Positions 25,401 through 36,623 of a DNA stretch of 64,000 bases are shown in pieces; within the stretch, counting starts at the first letter, position 1; each line of letters opens with the position of its first letter. The DNA is from Mrakia gelida (taxonomy: Eukaryota; Basidiomycota; Tremellomycetes; Cystofilobasidiales; Mrakiaceae), in contig BRON01000015.1 in the NCBI GenBank assembly GCA_024345305.1, positions 434,001-498,000 on the forward strand, given 5' to 3'. The notes under the pieces were generated by a model. It worked only from the letters and a program-made list of their open reading frames with translations. It did not search any database and was not told where the DNA came from. Made by a program: the position numbers and the translations under genes.

Positions 25401-26405
25401 AGTGGTAGAAGTTGAGTTGGGTGGGGTGGGTTGGTTAGGGAAGGGAGGGTTGAAGGTTGTGATGGTTGAGAGGGAAGCGAAGGAAAGTCGACGAAGGACC
25501 TGTTTGGCGATGCGGCAGAGAGTTTTTCTTTATTCGTCAATCGAAAACAAGTCCGATCTGGGCGATCTTGAATCGTAGACCTCAGATCCGAGTCTTCAGA
25601 AAAGTGGGAGAAATCAGTTGGAGCTCCGTGAAGGTTTTCTCGCGTTCAAAGAGGTTCAAAGTGAGCTCGAAGAAGAGAGCTCGTTTCGCCGGCTGGAACC
25701 CTCCTTCGCTCCGTTGGATCTCGACCGTCAGAAGAGCGAGGCGCGTCAGAGACCTCGAGAAGATGGCTCGTGCGTGGAAGATGGTATCTCAGCGAGTTCT
25801 TGCGATTTTCACGATCTTTTGGAACGATGGAAAGGGGTGCAACCTCGAAGCCGACGTGGGTCGAAAGACGGAGAAAAGCTCGTTCGCACCTCTGGGAAGC
25901 TTTTTACAGCGAATAACCGAATAACAGAGCTCTGAGGGGTTTGAACAGACTTTAAAATGTGTTCCATCTACGGTCTGAGTACATCCTGGCCCAAGATGGG
26001 GATCAAGAGTCAGCGAAAAGAAATCACGACGCGTCGACACTCGTGCGCGTGACGACTCTTTTAGACCGGAGAAAAGCCAGAGAGGTTTCAGAGAGCAAGA
26101 TAGATACAACATAATCTCCCTAAAAAGTTTCGAGCTCTGAAATACAGATAGTGAGGGAAAAGAGAGGCGAGGGAGGGAGGGAGACGAGCTCGCCGCGACG
26201 TGAGTCTCTTCTTGCTCTTCGGCGAAGAAGAATACGAGCTAGTTCTCGACAGCTCATGGGCCGCACCTTCAGATCACTCAAATTTTACATCGGCAGAAAA
26301 TCAACGATCTTTCCAGCCAAACCTCTTCAACAAAGCTCACGCCTCGGAGGGATCTCACCTCAACGTCGACCTCCCCTCGCTCCCTCCCCTCTACCCTTCT
26401 TCGCC
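25401..26405. other. Divergent promoter region, TPI1 / SWC4
   Basis: One kilobase separates the two start codons. The left half carries the TPI1 promoter and leader; the 150 bases before SWC4 are CT-rich leader. One GACGCGTC octamer lies at 26028-26035. Short frames on both strands have no family signature. No TATA box is evident close to either start. Confidence 0.45.
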
Positions 26406-28818
26406 ATGTCCTCCAACGATGTCCGCTCCATCATGGGTCTCGCCTCCACCTCCGGAGCCTCTACGTCTACCTCTCACCACAAGGGCACCCGAGTTTCTAC
26501 TCGTAAACCTGAAGGAATCTCTCGAGAACTGTACGCCCTGATCGGAGACAATGCGCCGTCCCTTCAAGCAGCTCAACTCGAACATCAGACGCTCAAGTTC
26601 AAGGAGAGACCAAAGTTGAAGAGGAAGGCAGTCAAGTGGTAAGTAGACTCATGGCTTTGGGATGGGCAAGAGGAGAGAAGGGAGAGGAGAGGGCTTGGGA
26701 GAGAGGAAGGAAGGGTGGTGAGCTCGACGAGTCCAAGGAGAGAAGAGTCGCTGATCCATCCATCCTTGCTTCCTTCGCTCTTCTCTTTCTCAGGGAATGG
26801 AAGTCATTCGCTCCTGCCAACCGAACGGGTCTTCAACTCGCTCACTGGGTTAAGGCTTCGGATGAAGGAGCAGGTAAGTCTCGACTCGACTCTCCTTCCC
26901 TTCTCCTTCCCTCCCTTCCTCAAGCTCACCTCCTTCTCCTTCCCTTCTCGCAGAGGATCCGTTCTCCAAGTACAACTCGACCACTCCTGTCATGGACTTC
27001 TCTCAGCAAGAGTACGACACCAACCTCAGAGGTTCGTCGTCCTCTTCTCTCTCTCTTTCCCCCTCCTCCCTCTCGCTGACCTCGCCCTCCCTCTTCGTTC
27101 GTTCGTCCGTGCAGACGAAGACTGGTCCCAATCCGAAACCTCCTACCTCTTCTCTCTCCTCCGAGAGTACGACCTCCGCTTCGTCATCGTCGCAGACCGA
27201 TACGCCTACCCAGGAGACTTGGGAACCGAGTTCCTCGACTTGCCAGAGGGAGGAAGGAAGAGGACCATCGAGGACATCAAGTCGAGGTACTACTCCATCT
27301 GCAGGAGACTCGTAAGGAGTAGACCCACAGGAGACGAACAGGGGAAGACGACGATGCTGCAGTACTATGCTTTCGATAAGGGTGAGTCAAACCCATTCTC
27401 TTTTTCTCTGGTTCAGAAGAAGAGGGGAAGGGTAGAGACGAAACGAGTCGAGCTCGAGCTCACCGTCCCCCCCTTCCTTCTTCTCCTCCTTGATTCGCTG
27501 CTACAGAACGAGAACTCGCTCGAAAGAACTACGCATCCTCGCTCTTCCATCTCACTCCTTCCCAGATCGCCGAGGAGGAGGCCCTCTACCTCGAATGCAA
27601 GAGGATGGAGCAGCAGGAGAAGAAGTTCAAGGCAGATCGAGAGGACCTCATGAGGATGCTCGCTGGATTCGAGTCAGGGTTGATTGGACTGCCTGGGAAG
27701 GCGGGAGGAGCTGCTGGCGCTGGTGGGGTGGGAGAGGTTGGAGGGGATAAGGTGAGTGCTTCGCCCGTTTTGAGTTGGTGTTGGGGGAGGAGGGAGGGAG
27801 GGAGGGAGAGGGACGCGACGACGAAGAGCGAATGGAACAGGAACTGACGACCTTCTGCTTCCGCTGCTTGGTCTGGATCGAACAGAAGAGGAAGGATGTT
27901 CTCGGCTTGGATGGACCCAGTGGTGCTATGTCCAGTAAGAAGGCTGAGAAGAACGCGAAGCAAGGTTCGTCCCGTCTCGTCTCGCCTCCTCTTCTTCCCT
28001 CCTCCCTCCTCCCCTTCTTCCAACTCACCTCTCCCCTCTTCCTCTTCTTCTCCCTCTCCCTCTCCCGCTCCAACACCCCCCTCCCTCCACCACAGACCTC
28101 CTCCACTGCATCCACCGTCTCCCCCTCCCCCAACCCTCAGCCCTCTCCGGCCACACCCTCAAATCCTCCTCCGGCCCCCCAACCCTCCCCAACCTCCCCG
28201 TCTACCTCCGTTCCACCCGTCTCCCAGTCCCCTCCAAACCCTCCCTCACCCAATCCATCCTCGCCCTCCTCTCAGAACTCACCCCGCCCGTACCCCTGCC
28301 GGGTAAGCTGGTCATGCCTACGAGGGGAAGTCTGGAGAGGTTGGAAGGCTTGATGGCTGCTAGTCAAGGGTTGGTGGAGATGAAGAGGAACGTGGATAGG
28401 GTGGAGCAGGAGGTGAGGATCTTGAAGGCTAGGGTCGAGGCGAAGAGGGTGGAGGACGAGAGGGAGAGGGGTGCGGGTGGAGCTGAGGGAGGTGCTGCGA
28501 TGGAGGGAGTTGAGGAGGGTGGTGCTGCTGCTGTCCAGCCTAGGAAGGAGGGAGAAGGGTTGGTGGATGCTGGAGGGGAGTCGGATGCTGCTGGGGAGGC
28601 GATCGAGGTGGACGCTGCTGGGGAGAAGGTTGAAGAACCGAAGGAGAAGGTGGGTGACGCGTCGGCTGCCGCCGAGACGTCTGTGAGTTCGCTTCTTTTC
28701 GTCTCTTTTCCTTCTTCTGGTCTGAAGGAATCGTACTGAACTCTCTACTGCTCTTTGTCTCCGTTCTCAGGCCACTGAAGAAGCTTCAACCTCGACGGAA
28801 GCGGTCGCCAACCCTTGA
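26406..28818 (+). CDS. SWC4: SWR1/NuA4 complex subunit Swc4 (Eaf2/DMAP1 family)
   Basis: Exons 26406-26638, 26794-26873, 26954-27031, 27115-27381, 27507-27751, 27886-27964, 28096-28682 and 28771-28818 give 538 residues. The N-terminus (RSIMGLAS, GISRELYALIGDNAPS) and the SANT/Myb-like core DWSQSETSYLFSLLREYDLRFVIVADRY match Swc4/DMAP1. Next come the conserved RTIEDIKSRYYSICRRL helix, a coiled region (YLECKRMEQQEKKFKADRE) and the DMAP1-type C-terminal domain, in which LVMPTRGSLERLE recurs in fungal members. Swc4 sits in the chromatin remodeller SWR1 (H2A.Z deposition) and the acetyltransferase NuA4. The C-terminal ~120 residues are Glu/Ala/Gly-rich and probably disordered. The last exon is 48 nt. 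The model is complete; no key block is missing. Confidence 0.93.
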
Positions 28819-29010
28819 TCCGATCTTCACTTTCGACCCCTCGCTCCTCCCTTTCATAGTTTATTCTCTCAGCCTCCTCATCTCCTTCAACTCTCTCCTT
28901 ATCATCCCTCTTTCTTTTCGACGACTCTTCATGATCTCTTGTCTTCTTTGCCTCCCAAACCCAGACGAAACTCGAAAAACGGGAAACGCGTCTCATCGAT
29001 CCTCGTCACT

Positions 29011-32000
29011 TCAACCAAACCAATCGACCATCCCCTCCTCCTCCTCTTCCTGCTTCACCACGACCTCGAACTCAGACTCCACCCTCGCCAACGCCTTCCC
29101 GATCCTGTCCTCGAGATACTCCACCAGCCTGCCAGCTCCTCCTCGTCCAGTCCCCCCTTCGACCACCTCCTCTCCCCGTCCCGACTCGCCAGCCTCGACG
29201 TTCTCCTCATCTCCCTCTCCCACCACCCTCGCCTTCCCCACCTCCTCAAGATCAGCAAACATCCTCCCTCGAGATCGAGACTGAATCGCTCGCTGAGACT
29301 GAGGGGATTCGTCGTCGGTTGGGTTCGAGTTCGAGGGGAGAGTTGATTGAGTGCTCGAAGTCGAAGAGGTGAGGAGCTGGATCTCAGCCTTGTGTCGAAG
29401 ATGGATCATGTGCGAAAGTTCTCGTCTGTTTCGTTTTAGTCGTTCGAGCAGCCAGACGAGCCAACAAACGAGGATCAGCGCACACGCGTCAAGTCGGAAG
29501 GGGAAACACGAGCTGGAGACGGCGGTCGAGGTTGATGGGTTGCGACAGAAAGAGAGAGGAGGGAAGTTGATTAGGGAGGGTCGAGCGAACCTCCATTCAG
29601 CAGGCATCACCTCGGAGGGTCGGAGGAGCATCTTGTGGATCTGTTCCGTCGAGAGAGGGAGATGTGAGCGAGCTTCGTTTCCGCGATGGGAACGAGTCGA
29701 CGTCACCTTCTTCTGATCTCGAACGTTGAGAGGTATGAGGAGGTCGTAGTTGATGTCGAGGCTGGAAGAAAAGAAAAGAAGACCCAAAGATCAGCCGAGG
29801 CTCGAGGTTCTGTCCAGAGCTCAAGAGGGACACCGACGGAGGGTCGAGAGAATCAACTTGCCTCGACCACTCGCTTCCCTTCACTCCTAACCACTCGATC
29901 CGTTCGACTCCGAGCTGCTCGTTGTTGAGTTTGGCCTGTTTCAGGATGCGAGCGAGAGCTTGAGGAGTCAGCATCGAGGAGAAGGAGGAAGATGAAAACA
30001 AGACGCGTCGAGAAACGAAGACTCACAGCAGTCCTCGAACCGAACTTGTAGACCGACAGGATCTCCAGTCCATCAGGATCTCCGTCAACGAGAGCGAGAA
30101 TCTTGGTTCTGGAGATAAAGGGAAACAAGAGAGGATCAGCGGAGGTTGCGAGGAGGAGAATGGGTGAGTCGTCGAACGGACCTTGGGAACTTCGAGGCGA
30201 GCGACGAAACGAACTGAGCTGTCGACTGATCGGGGTATCCCTTGCCCTGTGGGTGAAGCCAAGAGAAAAAGAGGGAAGGTCAGGGACGCGGCTTTGAGAA
30301 CACAAAGAAAGAGGGAATGAAAGTCGAACGAACAGTGATCATCAACCCCTCCTCCGCACCGAACTTGATCGAGCAAAGCGTCTGGAAGATGGCGTCCTTC
30401 TCGATGATCAAGATCCATAGAAGCGGCTTGTCTTCGTCGATGAGTCGGACGTCCTCGATGGTTTCGGAGGGAGGGATCAGAGTCGGCTGTTCGAAACGAA
30501 GACGCGGTCAGCTCGAATCGCGGGACTCGAGAAACGAAACGAGAGGCGTGTAAGAGTTGGCGTACGAGCATATCCCCACAACGCAAGACTTCCCCTTGGT
30601 GATCCTCGTCTTCGTCGACCATCTGAGAAGAGTCTGGAGCGTCGACGTTGGAGTCGACGAGGACGATCTCGACGAGTTTCGAGGACCAGAGTCCCTTGGG
30701 CGAGGCTCGCTGAGAAAGAAGGAGAGATAGCGAGAGGTCAGCAAGAGCTTGGTAGTGCATCACTGGCGGACGAACGCCGGGGGAAGTGAGAGGGGGTCGG
30801 GCTTGAAACTCGAGGGAAGGGAGGAGAGGGAGAGGAGCGGTGCAACGAACGACGTTGAAATCCGATCTTCGAAGCGCAGCGGAGGAAGCGATGGTTTCGA
30901 CGATCTGAAGTGAAGGTGAAGAGACACAGGTCAAGAAGAAGCAGGTCAGCCCGTAGCCCAGAAGACAAGAAAGAGAAGACGTGATGAAAAGTCGAGAACG
31001 ATCCGACGCGTCGACCAAACTCACCCTATCGACGACTCCCTGCGATCCAAACAGCTTCGGATCCTTGTAGTAGATGTCCCTGCATCATGAAAGCCAACGA
31101 AACACTTCAGGTCAGCGTGACTTCGGAAGCGAACGAAGCGGACGCGTAGGGAAGAGATCGAGAACCGAGCGAACGAACCGTTTCGTTACGACCACCTCAT
31201 CCATCAAAGCCTCGTGCATCATGCTCAGGACCTTCCACACTCTCGCTTCGCATCCACCAGAGCCATAAACTCGAGTCAGCTTTCCCTCTTCTCCTCTCTC
31301 TCTCTCCCTCAACCGAACTGGACTCACCCAATTCCTTCGTAGCAGTCTTCCTCCCATTCGGCCAAACCAGTCCTTCCCTCGATCCCGAACCCATTACATC
31401 CAGCCTGATCTTCCCATCCTTCTTCCTCTCCTTCTCCTTCTCGTCCTCGTCCTCGTCCTCGTCCTCCTCGTCGTCGGCGTCCGATTCGCGAGGTGGTGCT
31501 GAGGAGGAGGACGAGGAGCCAGGTTTTGGGACGAGGGTGAGGGAGTGAGAGAGGTGGGAGAGGAAGGGGAGGAGGAGGTTGCGTTGGATGTGGGATTTTG
31601 CGAGGGATCTAGAGGGGAAGGAAGGCGCATATAAGTACTCGAAGGAGGAGAGAGAGGTGGGAGAGGGAGAGACGGAGGGAACCGGACGAACCTTCTTCGT
31701 GCTCGTTCTGCTGCTGCTGAGGTGAGAGGCGGAGGGAGAGGGTCTGCCGGAGAGGATGGGTCGGCGAGGGATGGGGAGCGAGAGGTGATGGGGAGAGAGG
31801 GAGATCGTCGAGGTGGCGAGGAGGAGGGGAAGGAAGGCATGCTGAAGTCCCAATCGTCGTCTTCCTCGCCGTCGTCCATCTCTACCTCCCCTCCTTCTCC
31901 CACGAGATCCCCCTCTTCGTCCTCCTCCTCATCATCGTCCATATCGTCCAACCCTCCCCTCATAGCAGTAGCCATCTGAGAGAAGGCTCCCTCCTCGTCG

Positions 32001-32350
32001 CTCTCCCCAGCTCCTCCCTCGTCCTCCTCGACCATCTCCTCCTCCACTCCCTCCCCTCCCCACTCCTCCCCTTCGAACGAGAACGCAAACTCCAGCTCCT
32101 GTAACTCCTCGTTCCCTTCCTCCTCGCCGTCATCGTCGAGCGAGTGCAGAAGCATCCTCTTCCTCCCCTGACTCTGACTCTGCGAGGAAGAAGGCTCGTC
32201 GCCGTCCTGTTTGTCGAGCTCGAAGGAGGAGGGTTCCGGCGAGGGAGAGCGAGAGAGTGCTGAGGGATCCTCCCACATCAGAGCGGCGAACGAGTCCGGG
32301 GAGGAGGATCCCGAGGAGGACGGAGACGACATCATCGAGAGAGACTGCAT
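29011..32350 (-). CDS. SPO11: Meiotic DNA double-strand break protein Spo11
   Basis: Thirteen exons (minus order 32350-31692, 31608-31328, 31245-31179, 31079-31025, 30904-30851, 30709-30566, 30486-30334, 30246-30182, 30108-30027, 29935-29862, 29761-29707, 29640-29591, 29425-29011) give 717 residues. The winged-helix domain has the catalytic tyrosine pair in RDIYYKDPKLFGSQ (Y339/Y340). The Toprim fold shows the metal ligands IIEKD (E449) and LVDGDPDG (D501, D503). MITGKGYPDQST is diagnostic of Spo11/TopoVI-A. Spo11 makes meiotic double-strand breaks by a transesterification that leaves it bound to DNA. The first ~220 residues are a very acidic Ser-rich extension, much longer than in yeasts, and the last ~60 are coiled-coil-like. 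Intron 10 uses a GC donor (AG/GCAAGT). The start is the first in-frame ATG; upstream codons stay open, so the N-terminus is uncertain. Confidence 0.9.
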
Positions 32351-32504
32351 CTTGGAGGGGAGGTCGTTGCGGTTGGTTGCGAAGGAGGAGGAGGAGGGAT
32401 CCAAAGTTGATTTGTTTCGAAGAGGTCGCGTCCCCTCCTCCTTCCCTCTCCACCACTTCCTTCTCTCCCTTCCCTTCTTCCTTCACTTCACAGCCCCCAC
32501 TACC
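32351..32504. promoter_or_regulatory. Short bidirectional promoter SPO11 / E2-C gene
   Basis: Only 154 bases separate the divergent start codons. The interval contains a CGCGT core (about 32427-32431), resembling the ACGCG core bound by MBF-type G1/S factors, and a CT-rich leader before the E2 gene. The functional assignment of this core is inference from known fungal motifs. No TATA box is visible. Confidence 0.5.
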
Positions 32505-34137
32505 ATGTCCTCCATCAACTCTGCCCCTACCGCCCCTCCTACTTCTTCCAAAACGTCCGCTGCTCAGACTGGACCTTCCTCTTCTGGAAGCGTAACAAAG
32601 AGGTCAGCCCGCCCTTCCTTCTCTTCTCCCTTGCCTTCCTTCCCTTGTGTTGTTTTTCGTTCGTTTTCTCGCTCAGTTCGAAGCTGATCCAACTCTCGTT
32701 TCGACAATTTCGATCGCACTAGGCTGCGCTCGGAGTTGATGGGTCTCATGGTATGTTTTGAGTCCTTGAAAGTGGTGAAAAGAGGACATGTTGAGTGAAG
32801 AAGGAACGAAGGAAGGAGCGCGAGAGAGCTCATCCTCTTGCTTGTGTTTTGGGATCGGAAACAGATGGCCAGCGTCCCCGGAATCGTGAGGAAACCCTTT
32901 CAATCGTCTCTCTGTATACGCGAGCTAATCAAGGTCTTCGTATCTTGCAGTCTGCCTTCCCCGAATCGGACGCCAGTCTCTACGAGTGGATCGGTCAGGT
33001 TCGTCCCTCTCCCTCCTCCTCCTCCCTCCTTTCCCCACTTGCCTCCTCACTCAACCTGACCTCCATCTCTCGCACTTCGAACCGCTCAGATCGCCGGACC
33101 AGAAGCTACCGTTCGTCTTTCTGCCCATTTTTTTTCGGCGCTCTCGCTCTCGGACCTCCTTGCAAAGTGAAAAGCGCAAAACACTCGAGCTCACCCTCCC
33201 TTCCCTCCTCTCCTTCGTTCGTTCGTTCGATTCAGCCCTACGCCGGCCTCACCTTCAAAATCACTCTTCACTTCCCCTCCAACTATCCTTACACAGCACC
33301 CACCATCAAGTTCGTCACTCCTTGCTTCCACCCCAACGTCGCTCTTCCTGGGGGAGATATCTGTCTCGTGAGTTCGGTTGGGTTGGCGAGGGAGGGAGGG
33401 AGGAGCTTAGCTGATCCTATCGTTTCTTTTTCGGTGCGATGTGGCTGCTTGGGACTGTAGGATATCCTGAAGGTGCGTTTTGGTTGGATCTGTCTTGACG
33501 GTTGGACTGAGAGCTCGCCAGAAGGGCGAGCGAGACGAGGGAAGACGAGTCGCTTGCGCGAGCTCAGTTTCGCTGACCTTCGCCTCCTCTGCGTCTTTCT
33601 TCGAACCTCACAGGAGAAATGGTCTGCTGTCTACTCGGTTCAGACCATCTTGGTGTCGCTTCAGTCTTTGCTCGGAGGTGAGTCGTCGTCTGCTTCGCCT
33701 TGACTCCATCTCTTTCGACCGTCGATCGTCCATCCTCCCCTCGCACTCCCTGCCGAGTTGGGTAGTTGTCGACGTCTTTCATAGCTGACTGACTCTCTAT
33801 ATCTGCATTTCAATCTTCCCACAGAGCCCAACAACGACTGTTCGTCCCTTCTTCCCTTCTCGTTCGTTCGACTTTCCACTCGCAGCTCACCTTCGTCTTT
33901 CGTTCCCTCCCTCTCCTCTGCAGCTCCCCTCAACGTCGAAGCCGCCGACCTCTGGGACAACCAGGAAGGTAAGCTCATGTTCTCGCCTAGTCTCCTGCTC
34001 CCTGTCGTCTCTCTTGCCCTCTCGCCGAAGAAACGACCCAAGCTGAGACGCGTCGCTGACTCCTCCCTCCTTTGTCTCCCGCCTTCCCTTCACCAGCCTT
34101 CAAAGCCCAAGTCGCATCCGTCTACCGAGCTCTCTAA
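32505..34137 (+). CDS. Ubiquitin-conjugating enzyme E2 C (Ubc11/UBE2C type)
   Basis: Eleven exons (32505-32602, 32723-32750, 32865-32885, 32951-32998, 33090-33110, 33236-33367, 33461-33472, 33614-33677, 33825-33839, 33924-33968, 34097-34137) give 174 residues. UBE2C hallmarks are present: RLRSELMGLM, GISAFPESDASLYEWIG, NYPYTAPTIKFVTPCFHPNV, the active-site Cys C115 in GGDICLDILKEKWSA, TILVSLQSLLGEPN and SPLNVEAADLW. This E2 works with the anaphase-promoting complex to start ubiquitin chains on cyclins and securin. The N-terminal 30 residues are Ser/Thr/Ala-rich as in other E2-C. The gene is cut into very small exons, including 12 nt (DILK) and 15 nt. It shares its promoter with SPO11. In S. 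pombe the orthologue is ubc11; the symbol is left blank because orthology was not tested. Confidence 0.92.
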
Positions 34138-34425
34138 TCCTCATCACCAGCATCTCTCTTCACCCTCCCCTCACTCGCACACGCACACACGGACACTCTC
34201 GTCTCTCCTCACCCCTTGCTTTGTTCCCCTTTCGTTCCCTCTTTCCCCCTCTTATACTAGACCCACTCGTCTACCTTATTCACTGCTTCCTGCCCACCTT
34301 TATTCCTAAACCTACCTCCCTTCGTTCTCGTTCCCTTCTTCTTTTTTGCACGCGCTCTCTCGCGTTTCTTCTTTTCCAACCCTTGCCTTGCTTCAATCGC
34401 TTAACTTTATACCGCTCTCAAACTC

Positions 34426-36623
34426 ATGGAACTACTTTGCTCTCATCTCGTCCTCCCTTCCAACCCCAAACAATCAGAAAAAAAAGTCGCCTCGGCCAAT
34501 GAAGACGCGTCCTCGCCCTCCTCCTTCCCCTCCAACGACGATTCAGCTCCCTCCATGACCGCCCTCCTCCCCTCCCTGACCCTCCCCACCACCTCTGCCT
34601 CCTCCCCTCTCACCCCCTCCCCTGCTCCTCCTTCCCCCTCACACCCTCGCACGAAATGGACTCCAGCGGATCCAGCGATGCCTGTCAGTTTTGTGTCGCT
34701 CGCGAACAGTTCGTTTGAGGAGGATCATTGTGAGTTGAGCTTCGACGTTCCTTCTTTCGGTTTCGTCTTGGTTTGAAGAGAGGAAAGAGCTGATTCAAGG
34801 TGGTCGCTTTGATTGATACGACCGTGTAGATGAGATCGGATTGGAGACTCTGGCAGGGTTCTGTTCGGGGGAGTTTGCACCTTCTGTGTGAGTTCGAACG
34901 AGAGAAGGAAGGGAGGGAGGGAGGAGAGGGGAGAGGCGAGAGGGGGGGTGAGCTTGCCTGGAGGGAAGGAGGGAGTGGGAGTGGTTTCTGAGGGGGTAGA
35001 GAGAGTCTATAGACCTCTAGGGTTTGGCTGAATACGCGACGGACTCAAATCTGCTCCCCTCACCCAGTCCAAAACTCGAACACTCGAGCTCACCTTCACC
35101 TCTCCTTCCCTCCCCCCTCCCAGCTCTCACCTCCTAATCCTCCTGCACCTCTCCCTCACCTCCCCCTCCCCACCAACCATCCAATTCTCCTCCCTCTCCC
35201 TCCTCACTCTCATCTCAACGCTCAACTCCCCTCGATCCCTCCTCCAAGCCATCCCTCCCAACACCACCGGATCCCGATTCGACGACGAACGCGACATCTC
35301 CAACGTCGAACAACTCTCCCGACGGATCATACGATGGAAGAACTGGTTCGAAGGACTGACGGGGACGAAGGTTGGGCAGGCGAGAGCGCCGAGGAAGGGT
35401 GATGGGGATGGGGAGGGAGGGGAGGGTGGAGGGTGGGAGGTTGGGATGGGGAAGAGGAAGGGGAAAGGTAAGGGGAAAGGGAAGGAGGGCAAGATTGGGA
35501 ACGAGAAGGGAGGAGGGGAGAGGGATATGAATGTAGAGGAGGAGAACTGGTGGGAGGTTACGAAGGTTCTGGTGGGGCTTTGGGAGAGGGATTTGAGGGA
35601 GGTGAGGGAGTGGGAACCCTCTGAGCAGCCTGTCGAAGAGGGAGAAGAAGAAGCGTCGAGCAGTGGTGAGTTTCGCGTTCCTCTTTTCGTTCTTTCTCTT
35701 TCCTTTCCTTCTCAAACGAACTAACCCACCTCCTCGCTTCGCTCGTTCGGCCAGACCCTCCCCTCCCCCTCTTCCTCTCTCAGTTCCCAACGGACGGATC
35801 CTCCAACCCCCGCAAACCTCGTTCGGACATCGCGAGCGTCGTCAAAGTCATCTTCGACACCTACCCCAAGACGCGTTCGGTCTCGAAGAAGGGCGCGGAG
35901 GAGGATGAGGAGGGGGTAGATTTCTCGAGGATGGAAGACGGGGAGGAGGATGAAAGGACGGAGGAGAGGAGGGAGGTGGCGGGGAGGTTGATGGGGTTGG
36001 TGAGTTCGACGCGCCGACTCTTTCGTTCCCCTTCGTTCGTAACCGTTGACTGACCCCCCCTCTTTCCCTTCTTCTCGCTCGGGCTTGTTGTCTTCCAGAT
36101 CCTAACCCTCACCACCCCACCAACCCTCTTCCTCTCCCCCTCCCGCTACAACATCCACCTCTTCTCTCCCTTCTCCCACTTCCCGACCTCCCACCTCCCT
36201 CAGTTCTTCTCCCTGCTCCCACCCACCACTCCCCACTCAGCAGTCCTCGTCCTCCTCGTCTCTTTACTCAACTACGACTCTTCTTCCCCCTCCGGCCCAC
36301 CAACACCAGAGCTGTTCGTCAGCAAGCTGGTTAAAATAGGAGGGAAGACGACGAAGACGTTGAGGAGTGCTGTGGTGAAGGTTTTGATGATGGGGAGGTT
36401 GGATTGGAGTGGGGAGGAGTTGGAGAGCACGAGAGTGGAGTTGAGAGAGGGGTGGAGGGAGGGAGTGGGGGTGAAGGGGACCGGGGAGGAGGAGGAGGAG
36501 ATGGAGGTTGATGGGAACCAGACGGGGGGGGAGGGGTGGAGGTGGGTTGAGGAGGTTGGGGAGAGGATCGTTGAGGGTCTGGAAGGGGGTGAGGAGACGG
36601 GGATGGATACGGTTGTGGAGTGA
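34426..36623 (+). CDS. Hypothetical protein with acidic C-terminal tail
   Basis: Exons 34426-34729, 34830-34887, 35124-35665, 35755-35999 and 36099-36623 give 557 residues. I do not recognise the family. The first ~85 residues are Ser/Pro-rich. Helical stretches follow (SHLLILLHLSL, SLLTLISTLNS), then a Lys/Gly repeat (KGKGKGKGKEGK) that looks disordered, another acidic linker (DEEGVDFSRMEDGEEDE), a hydrophobic helix-rich segment (ILTLTTPPTLFLS, SAVLVLLVSLLNYDS) and an acidic end. No signal peptide or clear transmembrane helix is present, so it is probably soluble. Leu-rich helices spaced like an alpha-solenoid are possible, but I cannot name a repeat. The gene lies downstream of the E2-C gene on the same strand, 288 bases away. 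Splice junctions all keep frame, which supports a real gene. Confidence 0.65.

Noticed and set aside
29011..29787. A separate gene with a transmembrane segment (LILVCWLVWLLERL)
   Set aside because: That hydrophobic stretch lies in an intron between conserved SPO11 blocks PAEWR and RELSHMIHL.
31394..32404. Acidic 336-codon minus-strand frame as a separate gene
   Set aside because: It ends in a canonical donor that joins in frame to the SPO11 catalytic exons; treated as the SPO11 N-terminus.
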